A stretch of 64,000 nt of DNA from Parietichytrium sp. I65-24A (GCA_012862575.1 BLSF01000041.1:310001-374000), one strand, 5' to 3'; shown: positions 30,671 through 41,161, counted from the stretch's first letter. Notes: generated by a model not told the origin, from the sequence alone. A program made the numbers and translations.

Positions 30671-31195
30671 ATGCTGCTCAGCGCTCTGCGCGGCGCGGCG
30701 CTCTGCGCGCGAGGACACTTGGGACACTTGGGACACTTTGGCAGACCGTTCGTCCCGTCCGCGCGGCCGCTGTCCAGCGCTCGCCACTCGGTGGCTTCGC
30801 CGCAGCTGGGGCTGGGGAATGGGCTGGGACTGGGACTGGGACTGGGATCCACGGCGGAAAAGAGAGGCTTGGCGACATGGATCGGCGCGAGCAGGATGCA
30901 GAGCGTGGCGGCGGCGCAGAGCGTGCTCGGAGGATGGAGAGGAGCAGCGGGAGAGGAGCAAGTGAGGGCAGGCGGAGCGTGGGCCACGCAGCAGGTGGCG
31001 GGGATGAAGTGCTCGGCGGCGAAGAAAAGGTTCAAGAAGATTAAGAATGGGTACAAGTTCATGCCGGCCGGGAGGAGGCACAAGATGAGGAACTACACGC
31101 GCGCGAGGAACAGGGCGAAGGGCACGGCGCAGCTGCTGAATGCGGACCATCCGCAGTTTAAGCCGCTGAGGAGGAAGCTGATCTTCCACATGTAG
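30671..31195 (+). CDS. Mitochondrial ribosomal protein bL35m
   Basis: 174 residues from ATG 30671. The first ~110 residues are rich in Ala, Arg, Gly and Ser with almost no acids (MLLSALRGAALCARG), as in an organelle presequence plus linker. They include a 10-bp DNA repeat read as GHLGHLGHFG. The C-terminal 63 residues are the bL35 fold: KRFKKIKNGYKFMPAG, HKMRNYTRARNRAKG, and a terminal LRRKLIFHM. bL35 is a small protein of the large subunit of bacterial-type ribosomes. Mitochondrial rather than plastid location is my inference; if the organism is photosynthetic, plastid remains possible. Confidence 0.85.
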   Translation: MLLSALRGAALCARGHLGHLGHFGRPFVPSARPLSSARHSVASPQLGLGNGLGLGLGLGSTAEKRGLATWIGASRMQSVAAAQSVLGGWRGAAGEEQVRAGGAWATQQVAGMKCSAAKKRFKKIKNGYKFMPAGRRHKMRNYTRARNRAKGTAQLLNADHPQFKPLRRKLIFHM

Positions 31196-31600
31196 TAGTC
31201 GACGCTGATGATTCGTATTTGATTTGTGCTTTGCTCTTTTTCTTGTTTTCTGGTTTTCTTGTTCCTCTTTTTCTGGGTTTTACCCGTTTGTTTGTTTGTT
31301 TGTTTTTGGTTGCTTTCGATCCCTGTATATATATCTTTGCTCTCGACCTTGCGCGTGTGTTCCGTGTCTGCGGGTTGGGGGGTGAGCTGCTGAGAAATCG
31401 CGCGAGCAGTCAATTGATTTAACATTTGCTTGGGTTTTCCTCAAAATCTTTTTTTCGTTATTTACTGTTTGGTTTTCTTTGTTCAATGAACAGAAAGTCG
31501 TATACGAGACAGAGATACACATGTGCTAGAATTGTGTGTTGGACGTGCCGTGAGATTGCGCGTCTCAAAACTTGAATACAAATCGCTTTGCAGCCAGGAG
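31196..31600. other. Convergent spacer, 405 bp
   Basis: 3' UTR region of bL35m and vasohibin with (TTTG)n at about 31286-31305. No gene. Confidence 0.55.
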
Positions 31601-33382
31601 CTAATTCCTGCTGCTTCGTCGAGCGGAGAGGGCTGGCACCTCCACGTCTTTTCGGTCCAGCGTCGGGACTTTGACAACAAGGTTCGCCACGCGTGGGCTT
31701 TGCGCTTTGGGCGAGAACGAGTTAACTGGGGACGCCTTCATCGGGCGCGATTCAAACGGCCTTTCAGACGGATTCAAAGGCTCAAAGTTTGGGGAACGTA
31801 TCTCATTTTTGCGGAGCACCGCTTCATCAATTCTGAGATACTTTCGCATGCCGTCCTTGTAATAATCACTGTTTGAGTCCACCTTGGCCTCATCAGCTTC
31901 CTCTTGATCTTTTTTCTCCTCTTGCACGTCTTCGTTGCCGCCCTCGTCCTCCTCCTCGTCCTCGGAATTCTGAAAGGAGCTCGACGGGGGTGACTCGAAC
32001 CGAAAGTTGCTGGATATCCCATTCAAGCTGAGGATAGGAACCCTGTGGAGGGGCGAGAACTTGCTGGATATTTCGTGGACTTGTCGGCGCTCCAGAGCTT
32101 CGTCAAGTCGCAGTGCAGCGAAAAAGCTGGGATCCAGATCTTCTGGACCGTCGCGCCCTTTCCCCTCATCGTGGCATTCTTTGGACTCCACCATGTCCTC
32201 ATCCTCTCCGCATTCTTTCTCCTCCACCGAAGGGGACACAGCTACCTCTACCTCTACTTTTCCCTTCGATTTCTCCGGCCTAGCGTTTGAAGAGCGCTTT
32301 GGCGACCCTGGCGCAGGGTCCACAAATTTCTCCTCCTCAGGATCCTGGGACTTGAATACTGGATCGACAATTGGAAACTGCTGCAAGTACCACGACGGAA
32401 GGGCTCCGTGAGTCGTGACGTACTGAGAGATATTTTCGGCTTTGGCAGCAAATGTGTCGATCGCATTGTCCACCTGCTGCGTCCAGTCGCTTTCGCTGTC
32501 AAAGTGAATCATAAGTGGCCTCCAATGAATCGACTCGGAGGAGTGCTCACTGTGACCGAAAGGCAGCCCAACTCCGACATGCTCCACCTCATGGTCGATA
32601 GATTTGTAGCACTCTTTGAAGTCCTTGAGAAGCGCCGAGAGCGAGGAGAAACTCAGCTCCTTGTACATGAGCGACCTCTTTCGGCTTAAGCCCAGAGCAC
32701 CCCACTTACCCTCGCATTGAACAGCCATGACTATGTGTTTGTACTTGAGCTTTCCGTTTTGAACAGTGGACTGAAATCGCACTGGGAAGCGCACAAAGTC
32801 GGGCATGTGAATTGTCAGGTAAAACGCGAGAAACACTGCCTCGATACACTTAATTGGGAGACATTCTCGCATAATTTCACGTGCGGTGGAAGCTAGACGC
32901 TTTGGACCGCGATCCTTTCTAATGGCAAAGTAGTTTGTCCCCGTGTGATTGTACTCAAAGCTGGAGATATAGCGCTGAATTTTCTGCATCCTCACGGATG
33001 GCTTCATTCCCGGCCTCAAGTCAGTCAATTTTGGCTTGGGTTTTTCTGGCAACACGGCTTGATTTGACTCGATCTCTTGAAGCATCTTCTCCAACTCGGC
33101 TTTATTGCGAGGTGTCTTGGATTGCCACGAGCCCATCTCCTCAGTGTGATTATTCTGGCTGCGGTCAGCTGCCAGCGCCTCCTTTGGTGTAAAGCTTTCC
33201 CCATCGCTATCTGCGTCTCCGTTTTGATTCGATTCATTCACACCGGGGACCACGCTCTCCCTATTCTTCGAATTCGCTGTGATCGGCGTCTTTCCCCCGC
33301 GCTGTCTTGCGCTTTGCGCTTCTCGCTCGGACCGCTCCGAGTGGACATTTGGTATGTTGGTCGCTGGCTCGCACTCCGCCAT
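31601..33382 (-). CDS. Vasohibin-family tubulin carboxypeptidase
   Basis: 593 residues from ATG 33382 (MAECEPATN); the frame is open further upstream but only from TTG. The vasohibin domain covers about residues 125-330. The catalytic residues are visible: Cys179 in LPIKCIEAV, His216 in YKHIVM and Ser233 in ALGLSRK. The His-Ser spacing equals that of human VASH1 (17 residues) and the Cys-His spacing is 37 rather than 35. Flanking family words are conserved (FEYNHTGT, RFPVRF, YKELSF). Vasohibins remove the C-terminal Tyr of alpha-tubulin. The long acidic/Ser-rich C-terminal half (about 350-593) is not part of the usual domain. No SVBP partner gene is seen nearby. Confidence 0.9.
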   Translation of the reverse strand: MAECEPATNIPNVHSERSEREAQSARQRGGKTPITANSKNRESVVPGVNESNQNGDADSDGESFTPKEALAADRSQNNHTEEMGSWQSKTPRNKAELEKMLQEIESNQAVLPEKPKPKLTDLRPGMKPSVRMQKIQRYISSFEYNHTGTNYFAIRKDRGPKRLASTAREIMRECLPIKCIEAVFLAFYLTIHMPDFVRFPVRFQSTVQNGKLKYKHIVMAVQCEGKWGALGLSRKRSLMYKELSFSSLSALLKDFKECYKSIDHEVEHVGVGLPFGHSEHSSESIHWRPLMIHFDSESDWTQQVDNAIDTFAAKAENISQYVTTHGALPSWYLQQFPIVDPVFKSQDPEEEKFVDPAPGSPKRSSNARPEKSKGKVEVEVAVSPSVEEKECGEDEDMVESKECHDEGKGRDGPEDLDPSFFAALRLDEALERRQVHEISSKFSPLHRVPILSLNGISSNFRFESPPSSSFQNSEDEEEDEGGNEDVQEEKKDQEEADEAKVDSNSDYYKDGMRKYLRIDEAVLRKNEIRSPNFEPLNPSERPFESRPMKASPVNSFSPKAQSPRVANLVVKVPTLDRKDVEVPALSARRSSRN

Positions 33383-34160
33383 GTTTTCGTGGCGCTCTCT
33401 TGGCAGAGATTTACCTGGGCCGCCAACCCAAAGTCTTAGCTTGAAGGCCTTCGTTTTCGAGGTTGACGCAGCGCCTCGGCGGCTCCTTCTTTGCTCGAGA
33501 TTGTAGTTTCGCAACGCGTTGCCTTCACGTTCCTCGCAGCAGCGCCGTCGCCCGGTTGAACACAAGAAAGCTAAAAATTGATCTGTCCGAGAGAACAGAG
33601 CCCTCCGAGGCCCTTCAAACCCTAAAACTCAGGAACACTCTCTGCTACTTGCCTTGGTTTTGCTATCTGCGCGTGCAATTTGGACTCAAGAGCCATCAAT
33701 AATCGGACTTTAGAGAGTCACCAGGGCCAGCTCGGCTATTTATACCATTTCAGAAGCCCTCGCTATACCAGGCTTAATCAATGAATCAGAATCGTGGTCG
33801 TGGAGACTGAGGCCAGCCTGAATGGATAATGCCCAACGGACTAGATTGCCGACCTCTAGAGCGAGAGTAGGTCAGGGAAATTGGACTTGACTTTTCGTCT
33901 CCGAAAAAGGGGTAACCGACCCGATCTTTCGCCAAGCGCCGCAACCTCTCTCCGTTTCAGTATTCAGAGCTCAGAATTTTCATTTCTACATAGACTCATA
34001 CGTTGAACACTTTGCTTTCTTCACCGTGCGTGAGGGCAAAAGCAACTCATTCGAGTCGACTGAAAGCGATCATCAATGCGGTCTCATTTCCGAAAAGGCA
34101 ATCCATTCACTGTCAAGCCAATATCCATTTGTGTGCCAAGGTACTCACAGTATGTATGTC

Positions 34161-34217
34161 TCATTCTCATTCCCAATCTCATTCTCATTCTCATTCTCGT
34201 TCTCGTTCTCTTTCTCA
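34161..34217. repeat. Hexamer tract CATTCT/CGTTCT
   Basis: About nine imperfect 6-bp units. Confidence 0.8.
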
Positions 34218-35781
34218 CTGTCAATGTTCTTTGCAGCTAAAGCCCAGCCTATGTGCTTCCCGAAAACCAAATGGATATTAGGCAATGCCTAACCGCTGGC
34301 GTAGTATGGCGAGAAATCCGTTACCGGATAGATCATCGAGTTCAAGCAGAAATTGCAATTCGGAATGTTGGAACATGTAGGCGTTATGAATGAAGATTTC
34401 GGATTGTTGGAATGATTCTGGGCACTCGAAGGACTTGTTCCTCAATGGAGGATGGAAAGGTTGGTGGGCACTGTCCAGAGAATTTGGCCCCAGAAACAAG
34501 CTGATCAGATCCTCCTCAATTCTACTGATCAGCCAAGTGAATTCAATCGATGAGCACGCATGGCTCTGGTAAGAAAAGTATCTCTTCGATGCTGGCATCG
34601 TTCAATTTTGAGGCGTGGACTTTCCACACATTTGACAGCGAATCCAGCTTGACAGTGAAATTCAGTCCACATGACAGCGGACCTCAACGAAACTTGCAGT
34701 AACAGCGACCGCATAACTTTGACAGGTGTTCTATTCATTTTCAAAACAGAGTAAAGCTACTTTGCACCTTCTTTGGCTTCCTCGCAATCTCTTCGGCGAT
34801 TCCGGTTCACCCTGGTTGCCTGCTTTCATACCTCTTGGCAACCAGACTAAGTGCTTCTGACGAAATATTCCTCCAAACTAGACTGAGCTCCGACGGCTGC
34901 TTCCGACATTAATATTTAGCATGAAGACAGATTGAGATCCACAGCGATGGACACCGTGGAGAACAGGTCATGCGAGATTAATTTTGCCTATGCTCATGAG
35001 CACCAAGGAATCATTCGTTCTTCGCGAGCTCCCATTGACATTCTAGACAACCCGGAGGCACGCTTTCCCTTTGCTCAACAAACAAAAGTCGAGAACTCGC
35101 TTTCATCGAAAGAATTGCGCGCACCTCGTACAACGCAACAACAGGAGATGAACTTGAGAGAGAGGCGGTTCAATGGAGATTTGATTAAAGCGCAACTCTG
35201 AGCCTCGCCGAAAGAAGAAGGAAGAAGAGAGAAAGCCAAAAGGTGTTTGAAGAAAGATCTCTCGAACCCGAGCGACGAGGTCTCTCGCGTCTTCAGAAGG
35301 TTCGCAAAGTTGCCGAATGCGAGAAGAACCACGAAAATGTGGTTAGCAACGCTGCGGAGCACCCTTGAGTGCCTCCGATTTCCGAGGAGTATCGGTAATC
35401 GGTTCCAAAATTAAGCCAACCGTTGTAAAAAATCTTTCCCCTGTGGGATGAAAGCATTGTCATAGCTTGGAAAGCTTTTAAAGTAGTAAAACGTGGATTC
35501 TGGTTTTGGTGACAGGGCCTTCCTCGCAAGTATAAACTTTTTAGAGTCGCCGGACTTTAGACAAATAGTGAAAGAGCAAGATGGCCTCGATTGTGGGCTC
35601 AATATCCAGATGCGTCTACGACGCGCAAAACCGATGCCCGCGTAAGCCGCCAATGAATCTCATGCCCCCCTCACGTTGATCATCATCTCTGTGCTCAAGC
35701 ACTTGGCGAAACAAGTTCTCCAAGCCTCACGGTCAGTACACCAAGATGTCGCGAGATACAGCCACATCACATGGCTTTCCG

Positions 35782-35839
35782 CGTCCTGCATCCTGCATCC
35801 TGCATCCTGCATCCTGCGTCCTGCATCCTGCATCCTGTG
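35782..35839. repeat. 7-bp tandem repeat, unit TGCATCC
   Basis: Eight units with one TGCGTCC variant. Confidence 0.9.
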
Positions 35840-36426
35840 TGCTTCCATCGCTTCTCCTCCAGTATCGGCGATGCCATTGCCTATCACAGGACTATCACAG
35901 GACATCATGCTTGGTCTCGCATGCGCCCTGTTCCGTGAACACCACGCCACACATTCTGATCCACCCTTGGTCCGGTGGCATCTTCACATTCTCTTCTATC
36001 TCTCTCGCGGCAAATCAAAGGAACGCTCCGCACCTACCCAAATCCCTACACAGCGAAATAACACCCTTGCCTTGGGTGTGAACTCTAGCTCTTATTGGTG
36101 TATATACCGCAAACATTAATGGCGAGCAGAATGAGCGCCATCAAGAGCCAAAACAAAAAAGGGACAGAAAAGACAGAAAAACAGAAGAAAAGAAGCGCCA
36201 TTTCCCGGAGACTCGGTCTCCGTACTCCTCGGTGTGCCCCCTGTACTCCCGCGGTCCGCGCCGCGTACCACCTGGTTCCGCGCACGTCTCTCCGCGTCCA
36301 CAGTAGCAAACCCTACGGCACACATACCGGTACCCGCTTCCTCGGCCAAGGACAGTGAGGAGGAAGAAAGAAGGAGGAAGCATAGAAGGGGACGGAGGTG
36401 GGAGTGGGACAAGGTCAGAAAGTGTA

Positions 36427-36455
36427 CGCGAGGACACCTGGGACACCTGGGACAA
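36427..36455. repeat. GGACACCTG repeat in the leader of the Zn(II)2Cys6 gene
   Basis: GCGAGGACACCTGGGACAC continues as CTGGGACA. A near-identical block lies inside the bL35m presequence at 30708-30735. Confidence 0.8.
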
Positions 36456-36504
36456 TTGGTACAATTGGTGGACGGAAAACTGAAAGGGAACTCTTGATCA
36501 AGCG

Positions 36505-38031
36505 ATGGAAAGCTCGGGACCGTTCCGGAAAGCGTGCGACGCGTGCAGCAAGGGGAAGAGCAAATGCAACGGAGAAAGCCCATGCCAGCTGTGCGAGAAG
36601 CGCGGAACGGCGTGCGTGTACTCTTTCAAGCGCAAGCGTGGACCTTCCAAGAAGCGTGCATTGGAGACCGCCGAAGACCCGGTTCGGTTCGGCGCAGGAC
36701 AGAAAGACTCGCAGTCAATTTCGCCTTACGAGCGGCGACTGTGGACGGTGTTCTTCACGGTGTTCAAGAACCAGGCGCCGACGCAGGCGAGCAGCTCTGA
36801 GAAAGGCATCGCCTGGTGCTGGTTTGCCAAGCAGCTGCAGCTGCTGAAGAAGCACTGCAACGCTGTGGGGAACAGCGGTTTGCAGACAATGATCAACTCG
36901 TTCCTAGACAGCATGGACGTCGACTTGAAAGGCGAGGATCACTGTTGCCCGTTCAGCCCCGCTGCGTGCGTGGACTGCTCCAGCATCGTCTTTGCCCCCA
37001 ACTCAAGCAGCGTTAAAGTCGCGGGGGACAAGTGCGCCAAGCACGACTTGTTCAAAGTCGCGGGCCGTGAAGGGCTCACCTCCAAGGTGTCGGAAAGTGA
37101 CACCAACATTGAGGCGCTTCCGATGGGCCCATATCTCAGCAAACTGGTCAGCGACTTGACCAACAATGAGCAGCCGGCGCTGGCGTTCAAGCAATGTGAT
37201 ACGCCAATCTCGTACGAGATCGAGGTCAACGAAAAGTTCACCGAGCGGTTCGGGCTGACGTCGCAGGACGCCAACGACCTACTGTGCTGGTCAGGCAACG
37301 GTTTTCTGCCCTGGGGCGGCGACATATTGGCCAAAGTGATTGTCTCCGAGTCCGATCTGATCATGTTTCTGCAGATTATGTGCCTCAAATTCCAGGCCAT
37401 CGGGGTCATGACAGAGTGCGGCAACACGCTGAGAGAGGTCCCAAGCACGCACTCGTTCAAGCTGTGGGTGCGGAGCGAGAATGGGTACCGCCAAGAGCAA
37501 ACCATGGTGAACTGCGTGCATCGCGTCCTGGTGAATAACAAGTTCCTCTCTTCTCATGTGGTGATGGTCTTCACATCGCTCGGGGAGCCTTATATGGTAG
37601 ACGAGAAAGAGCATGGCCCTGTTGAGGCAACCAATTCGTCCGAGCCTGACGGCAACTTTTCAAAGAAAGCTCGCACGGCCTTTGCCTCGCCTTCGAGCTC
37701 GTCCACACCAACACACGAGACCGACGAGTGCTCCTCCGGGTATGACATCCCTGTACTTGATGAATTCGCAGTACCGGAGGTTGCTGATTACTATAATGGT
37801 TGGGATCAAGTCAACTCTGAGGATATGGGCTACCTTTATCACGATGGCAATCAAGGACTGCTTGCCTCAGCACCAAAGCAGGAGGACGATTCAGCCAACG
37901 CCGCTTTTTCTGAAGCCGGTGGGGTGGAGCACGATGGATCCGAGGTGGTTTTCAACGATCTTGAGAACGACTCGGCGTGGCTTGAAAGCTTACTAGACTG
38001 GTATGACGAAGGGCCACCGTCGCAACAGTAA
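36505..38031 (+). CDS. Zn(II)2Cys6 binuclear-cluster transcription factor with PAS-like domain
   Basis: 508 residues from ATG 36505. Cys11, 14, 21, 27, 30 and 37 fit C-x2-C-x6-C-x5-C-x2-C-x6-C, the Zn2Cys6 DNA-binding cluster. A basic linker KRKRGPSKKR follows and can serve as nuclear signal. Residues about 230-360 (ISYEIEVNEKFTERFG to HVVMVFTSLGEP) look like a PAS fold, which recalls the fungal ERT1/AcuK/Rds2 group; that match is by layout only. The acidic, Ser-rich C-terminus resembles an activation domain. These factors are best known from fungi and amoebozoans and bind CGG-type half-sites, often as dimers. The target here is unknown. Confidence 0.85.
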   Translation: MESSGPFRKACDACSKGKSKCNGESPCQLCEKRGTACVYSFKRKRGPSKKRALETAEDPVRFGAGQKDSQSISPYERRLWTVFFTVFKNQAPTQASSSEKGIAWCWFAKQLQLLKKHCNAVGNSGLQTMINSFLDSMDVDLKGEDHCCPFSPAACVDCSSIVFAPNSSSVKVAGDKCAKHDLFKVAGREGLTSKVSESDTNIEALPMGPYLSKLVSDLTNNEQPALAFKQCDTPISYEIEVNEKFTERFGLTSQDANDLLCWSGNGFLPWGGDILAKVIVSESDLIMFLQIMCLKFQAIGVMTECGNTLREVPSTHSFKLWVRSENGYRQEQTMVNCVHRVLVNNKFLSSHVVMVFTSLGEPYMVDEKEHGPVEATNSSEPDGNFSKKARTAFASPSSSSTPTHETDECSSGYDIPVLDEFAVPEVADYYNGWDQVNSEDMGYLYHDGNQGLLASAPKQEDDSANAAFSEAGGVEHDGSEVVFNDLENDSAWLESLLDWYDEGPPSQQ

Positions 38032-38425
38032 AAAAGAAATCGATTTTCCTGTATTTTCTTGATCAAGAAGAATTCGCAAAGTATCTTTTCAGTACTGGTA
38101 CTAGTGCTACCTCTTCGCGAAACTGTACTTTGTATGTCTTCATTCATTCATCCCCCTGCGAATGTAGTACTAGATTCATAAAATAAGAGAGTAAAGAAAC
38201 GGGAATAAATTTTGAAAAGAAGGTGAGTGATTTATATGGGGTGAAAAGAAAAAAAGATTGAGAACAAGAAAACGCTTGAAGGTAGTGACTGGCCAACGCC
38301 AAAATCATAAATCCCACAACATGGTCAATTTGTCCACCAAACGGGCGTCGCTGAGGAGGGATTGAGTCGGTCACAGTGTCTCTAAGGAAGGGCAGGGCGG
38401 AAGTCTCCAACCTGAGCTCGGTCAT
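38032..38425. other. Convergent spacer, 394 bp
   Basis: 3' UTRs of the Zn(II)2Cys6 and CCHC genes. It is AT-rich with a GTACTGGTACTAG stretch at about 38092. No gene. Confidence 0.55.
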
Positions 38426-40594
38426 CTACTTATCGTTGAGGTCCAGATCAGTGAGCAAGTTGGACACAAAATCTTGCAAGTGAGGATCGTCCACTTCGTG
38501 AGTTGGGTCAGAATCATCGTGACGCTGTGTCGGTGGCTGATCATCCTGTGCATCCGATGCTCCCAAATTGACGCCAGAAAAGCTTGAGAATGCACCGTTT
38601 CCAAATATTAGAGGCGGCGAGCACGAGTTGGGCCGAGCCGACGGCGATGGCGAACACATGGAGGAGTTGCTGCTAGAACCCATCATGAAAGGCGACACAG
38701 AGCCATAGCGGCTCGAGATCGTAGGCGGCGTGGACGAGTGCGCCGACGGTGTCGATGTATGCGGGCCGTGGCCGCCAACAAGCGAGGAGTTGCTGCTTGG
38801 GAGAGGATTTGTGTAAAACCCACCCTGAATCGAAGAGAAAGCGGTCGAGGACGACGAGCTGGCGGTGCTCATTCTGCTCGGCAGGCCACTGCTTGATGCC
38901 ACAAAGCTTTCGCTCACCACACTCTCCGGCGAAGGATTCTCTTCTTGGCGGCGCTTTTGAAGCAGCTTGATAGCCTCGCTTATGTTAGGGCACTCGCGTG
39001 CTACGTGTCCTACTTTTCCACACTGAAAGCACTTTCGGCCATAAGGGCAATTTTTCAGACGGTGCCCGGGCTCCGAACAATTCAAGCAAATGTTTTTCTT
39101 TTTCTCTGACCCATCGCCACCACCCTCTGCAAAATCGTCCCCGACAACTGTTACGGGGGTTGGCGTTGCAGTGTTTCCACCCCCAAACTCCTCTGCGGGG
39201 CCAGCGCCAAGACCAGCGCAAGCATGGTTGCCGAGCTCGCTCTCTGCTTCCTCATCCTCCTCCTCTAGAGACGGTGCAATCTCATTCGCCAACGCAGAAT
39301 ATTTGCATTGCTTCGCCACGTGCGTCGTCTCTCCGCATAGAAAGCACGCGCGCGGCTGCTTGCAATCGCGAGAAAGGTGGCCGAGACCATCACAGTTAAA
39401 GCATCTCATGGACTCCTGGTTTTCCTGTGCACCTTCGAGGTCTTCAGACCCGTCCCCGGATACCTTCTTCTTCTTCTTCTTCTTTCGTTTCTTTTTCTTA
39501 TCCTTTTCATCCGACTCTGGAGTCGTGCCAAGCGACGTAGCCATCGTGCCAGCACTCATCATATTCGGCAAAGGTTGCGAGGCAGGGCGCGTCTGCAGAG
39601 CAGCCATTTCCCGCGGCTCCCGCGGCTTGGGAGTAGAAGCAGCCTCTCCCAAGGCACTAAAGCTTCTCGAGAAACTCTGAGCTCCAGACACGTCGGAAGG
39701 TGTGTCGAACCCAGAGCGAGCCGGATGAAGAGGTTCAAATTTATTTTCCACGTCCTCATACATGCCGCCATCGATGTAAATCCTGCTCCTAAAGGCAGAC
39801 AGATGGTCAGCGCTCAAGGCTCCACTGTCCATACGCGGGGTGCTAAACCCCCCATGCTGCTGCTGCTGCTGTTGTTGCTGCTGCGAGCGATGCTGTTCGT
39901 CATACCCAAAGGTTGGGCCAAAACCACTGTATATGGGCTGAAAAGGGCTAGGCTGCTCGCGCTTGACTGGAGGAGTCATCCTGTTTAGGCCATGATTCAC
40001 AGGGCTGGACATGGGCGGATTTTCAAAGGTGGCAAGTTCGCTATCGGTCTCATTGTGGTTTCCAAAACCACTGTAAAACGACTCGTAGCTACTGGTACTG
40101 TTTACACTTGCACTGCGAAACTTGGTGTTCGCTCGAGCGCTGGCAGCAACCCCTTGTTGCCACGCGCTGGAAAAGTGCGGCTGGCGCTGTTGCATGCCAC
40201 CTTGTCCTTGATGGTGAGGGTGGTACATGCCGCCATGCTGCTGCTGCTGCTGATAGAGTTGTTGGTGATGCAGCTGTTGCTGTTGTTGCTGCTGCTGCTG
40301 CTTGAGCCCTGATGGCTGCTGCTGCTGCCTTTGTGGCATGCCGTTGACGCCATGGTGCTGAACTGCGTTGCCAGAATTGTACATGATGTAGGGCGAAAGT
40401 CTCACTTCGGGCCCTACCGAGCTAAATGCGGAGGCTGGCGAAGGACTCGGCCCTGGCGTACCCAAAGGGCGGCCCTTGAGAGCTTGCCAGGAAGCCCACG
40501 AGTCAGCGTCGTCACTGCGCTCTGGCGCCGGAAAGTCTACTTCAGGACCCCCGTGATTGACTTGGCTATTGTTCTCCCAAAGTCCACTTTTCAT
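38426..40594 (-). CDS. CCHC zinc-knuckle protein (CNBP/GIS2-like array) with polyQ regions
   Basis: 722 residues from ATG 40594 (MKSGLWENN); the frame extends upstream from a non-ATG codon with unconvincing sequence. Polyglutamine tracts (CAG/CAA mix) occupy about residues 85-140 and 245-255. Four C-x2-C-x4-H-x4-C knuckles come in two pairs: CFNCDGLGHLSRDC and CFLCGETTHVAKQC, then, after an acidic spacer, CLNCSEPGHRLKNC and CFQCGKVGHVAREC. A Lys-rich run (KKKKRKKKKKKK) before the first pair may be nuclear or RNA-binding. The end is Ser/Pro-rich. Such arrays bind single-stranded nucleic acid, and RNA binding in translation or mRNP control is likely. No retroelement pol or integrase motif is present, so I do not read it as a Gag. 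Confidence 0.82.
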   Translation of the reverse strand: MKSGLWENNSQVNHGGPEVDFPAPERSDDADSWASWQALKGRPLGTPGPSPSPASAFSSVGPEVRLSPYIMYNSGNAVQHHGVNGMPQRQQQQPSGLKQQQQQQQQQLHHQQLYQQQQQHGGMYHPHHQGQGGMQQRQPHFSSAWQQGVAASARANTKFRSASVNSTSSYESFYSGFGNHNETDSELATFENPPMSSPVNHGLNRMTPPVKREQPSPFQPIYSGFGPTFGYDEQHRSQQQQQQQQQHGGFSTPRMDSGALSADHLSAFRSRIYIDGGMYEDVENKFEPLHPARSGFDTPSDVSGAQSFSRSFSALGEAASTPKPREPREMAALQTRPASQPLPNMMSAGTMATSLGTTPESDEKDKKKKRKKKKKKKVSGDGSEDLEGAQENQESMRCFNCDGLGHLSRDCKQPRACFLCGETTHVAKQCKYSALANEIAPSLEEEDEEAESELGNHACAGLGAGPAEEFGGGNTATPTPVTVVGDDFAEGGGDGSEKKKNICLNCSEPGHRLKNCPYGRKCFQCGKVGHVARECPNISEAIKLLQKRRQEENPSPESVVSESFVASSSGLPSRMSTASSSSSTAFSSIQGGFYTNPLPSSNSSLVGGHGPHTSTPSAHSSTPPTISSRYGSVSPFMMGSSSNSSMCSPSPSARPNSCSPPLIFGNGAFSSFSGVNLGASDAQDDQPPTQRHDDSDPTHEVDDPHLQDFVSNLLTDLDLNDK

Positions 40595-40976
40595 TCTCTG
40601 CGGCCGTGCGCCGCCGCCTGCCACGACGTCGCCTGCGAAGGCGTTTGCGATTGGCTGGCTGGTCTCTTCTTGCCGTCTCCAATGCACACAATCTCTTTCA
40701 AGTCGCCCCAATGCCGCGCACAGAAATATATTGTCCAAACCAAGAACAACGATAGAAAGATCAGAGCACTGAGCACTGCGCACTTCGCTCGCCACTGCAC
40801 GAACAACTGGCTCACAACAATCGAAGGAGCATACAAACACACCCGCCCCGCTAGACCCACCAGCAAGACGCGACCCAGCAACAGTCTTCTTCCACCGGCG
40901 CCTCGGACAGAGAACAGACACAGAGAGACCAATTCGCAGCGTCGTCAAACTACGTCCTGTCCGCCGGGCGTCTCGC

Positions 40977-41006
40977 ACACAGCACAGCACAGCACAGCAC
41001 AGCACA
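40977..41006. repeat. (CACAG)n pentamer repeat
   Basis: About six units upstream of the CCHC gene. Confidence 0.9.
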
Positions 41007-41100
41007 ACGGACAAGCCCTCTCGCACCTTCCACGCCTTCCACGCCACCCTCGAATTCGCGCTAGAGCACCACTTTACCACTTCACCACTTCACAACTGCA

Positions 41101-41152
41101 CCTATTCACCTATGCACCTGTTCACCTATGCACCTGTTCACCTGTTCACCGA
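41101..41152. repeat. 9-bp repeat, unit CACCTATGT/CACCTGTTC family
   Basis: About five imperfect units alternating CACCTAT and CACCTGTT. Confidence 0.8.
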
Positions 41153-41161
41153 GCCCGCGAC

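Larger units (their letters stand above)
33383..36504. other. Large spacer, 3.1 kb
   Basis: No supported gene. It contains a CATTCT/CGTTCT hexamer tract (34161-34217), a TGCATCC 7-bp repeat (35782-35839), TACCGGTAC (36325) and a 9-10 bp repeat (36427-36455). A minus-strand stretch at 34278-34598 recalls leucine-rich repeats but is too weak to call. Confidence 0.5.

Noticed and set aside
33383-33565. N-terminal extension of the vasohibin to 33565
   Set aside because: Opens on TTG; the first ATG is at 33382 and the vasohibin core is far downstream.
34278-34598. Minus-strand stretch with LRR-like words (LDDLSGNGF, and in another frame KFSGQCPPTF)
   Set aside because: Frames do not connect and no repeat periodicity holds; at best a decayed fragment.
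38426-40594. CCHC protein as a retrotransposon Gag
   Set aside because: Four knuckles in CNBP-like pairs, no protease, reverse transcriptase or integrase nearby, and no long terminal repeats.
40595-41080. N-terminal extension of the CCHC protein to 41080
   Set aside because: No ATG-supported need for it, composition is unlike the rest of the protein, and it runs into tandem repeats typical of spacers.
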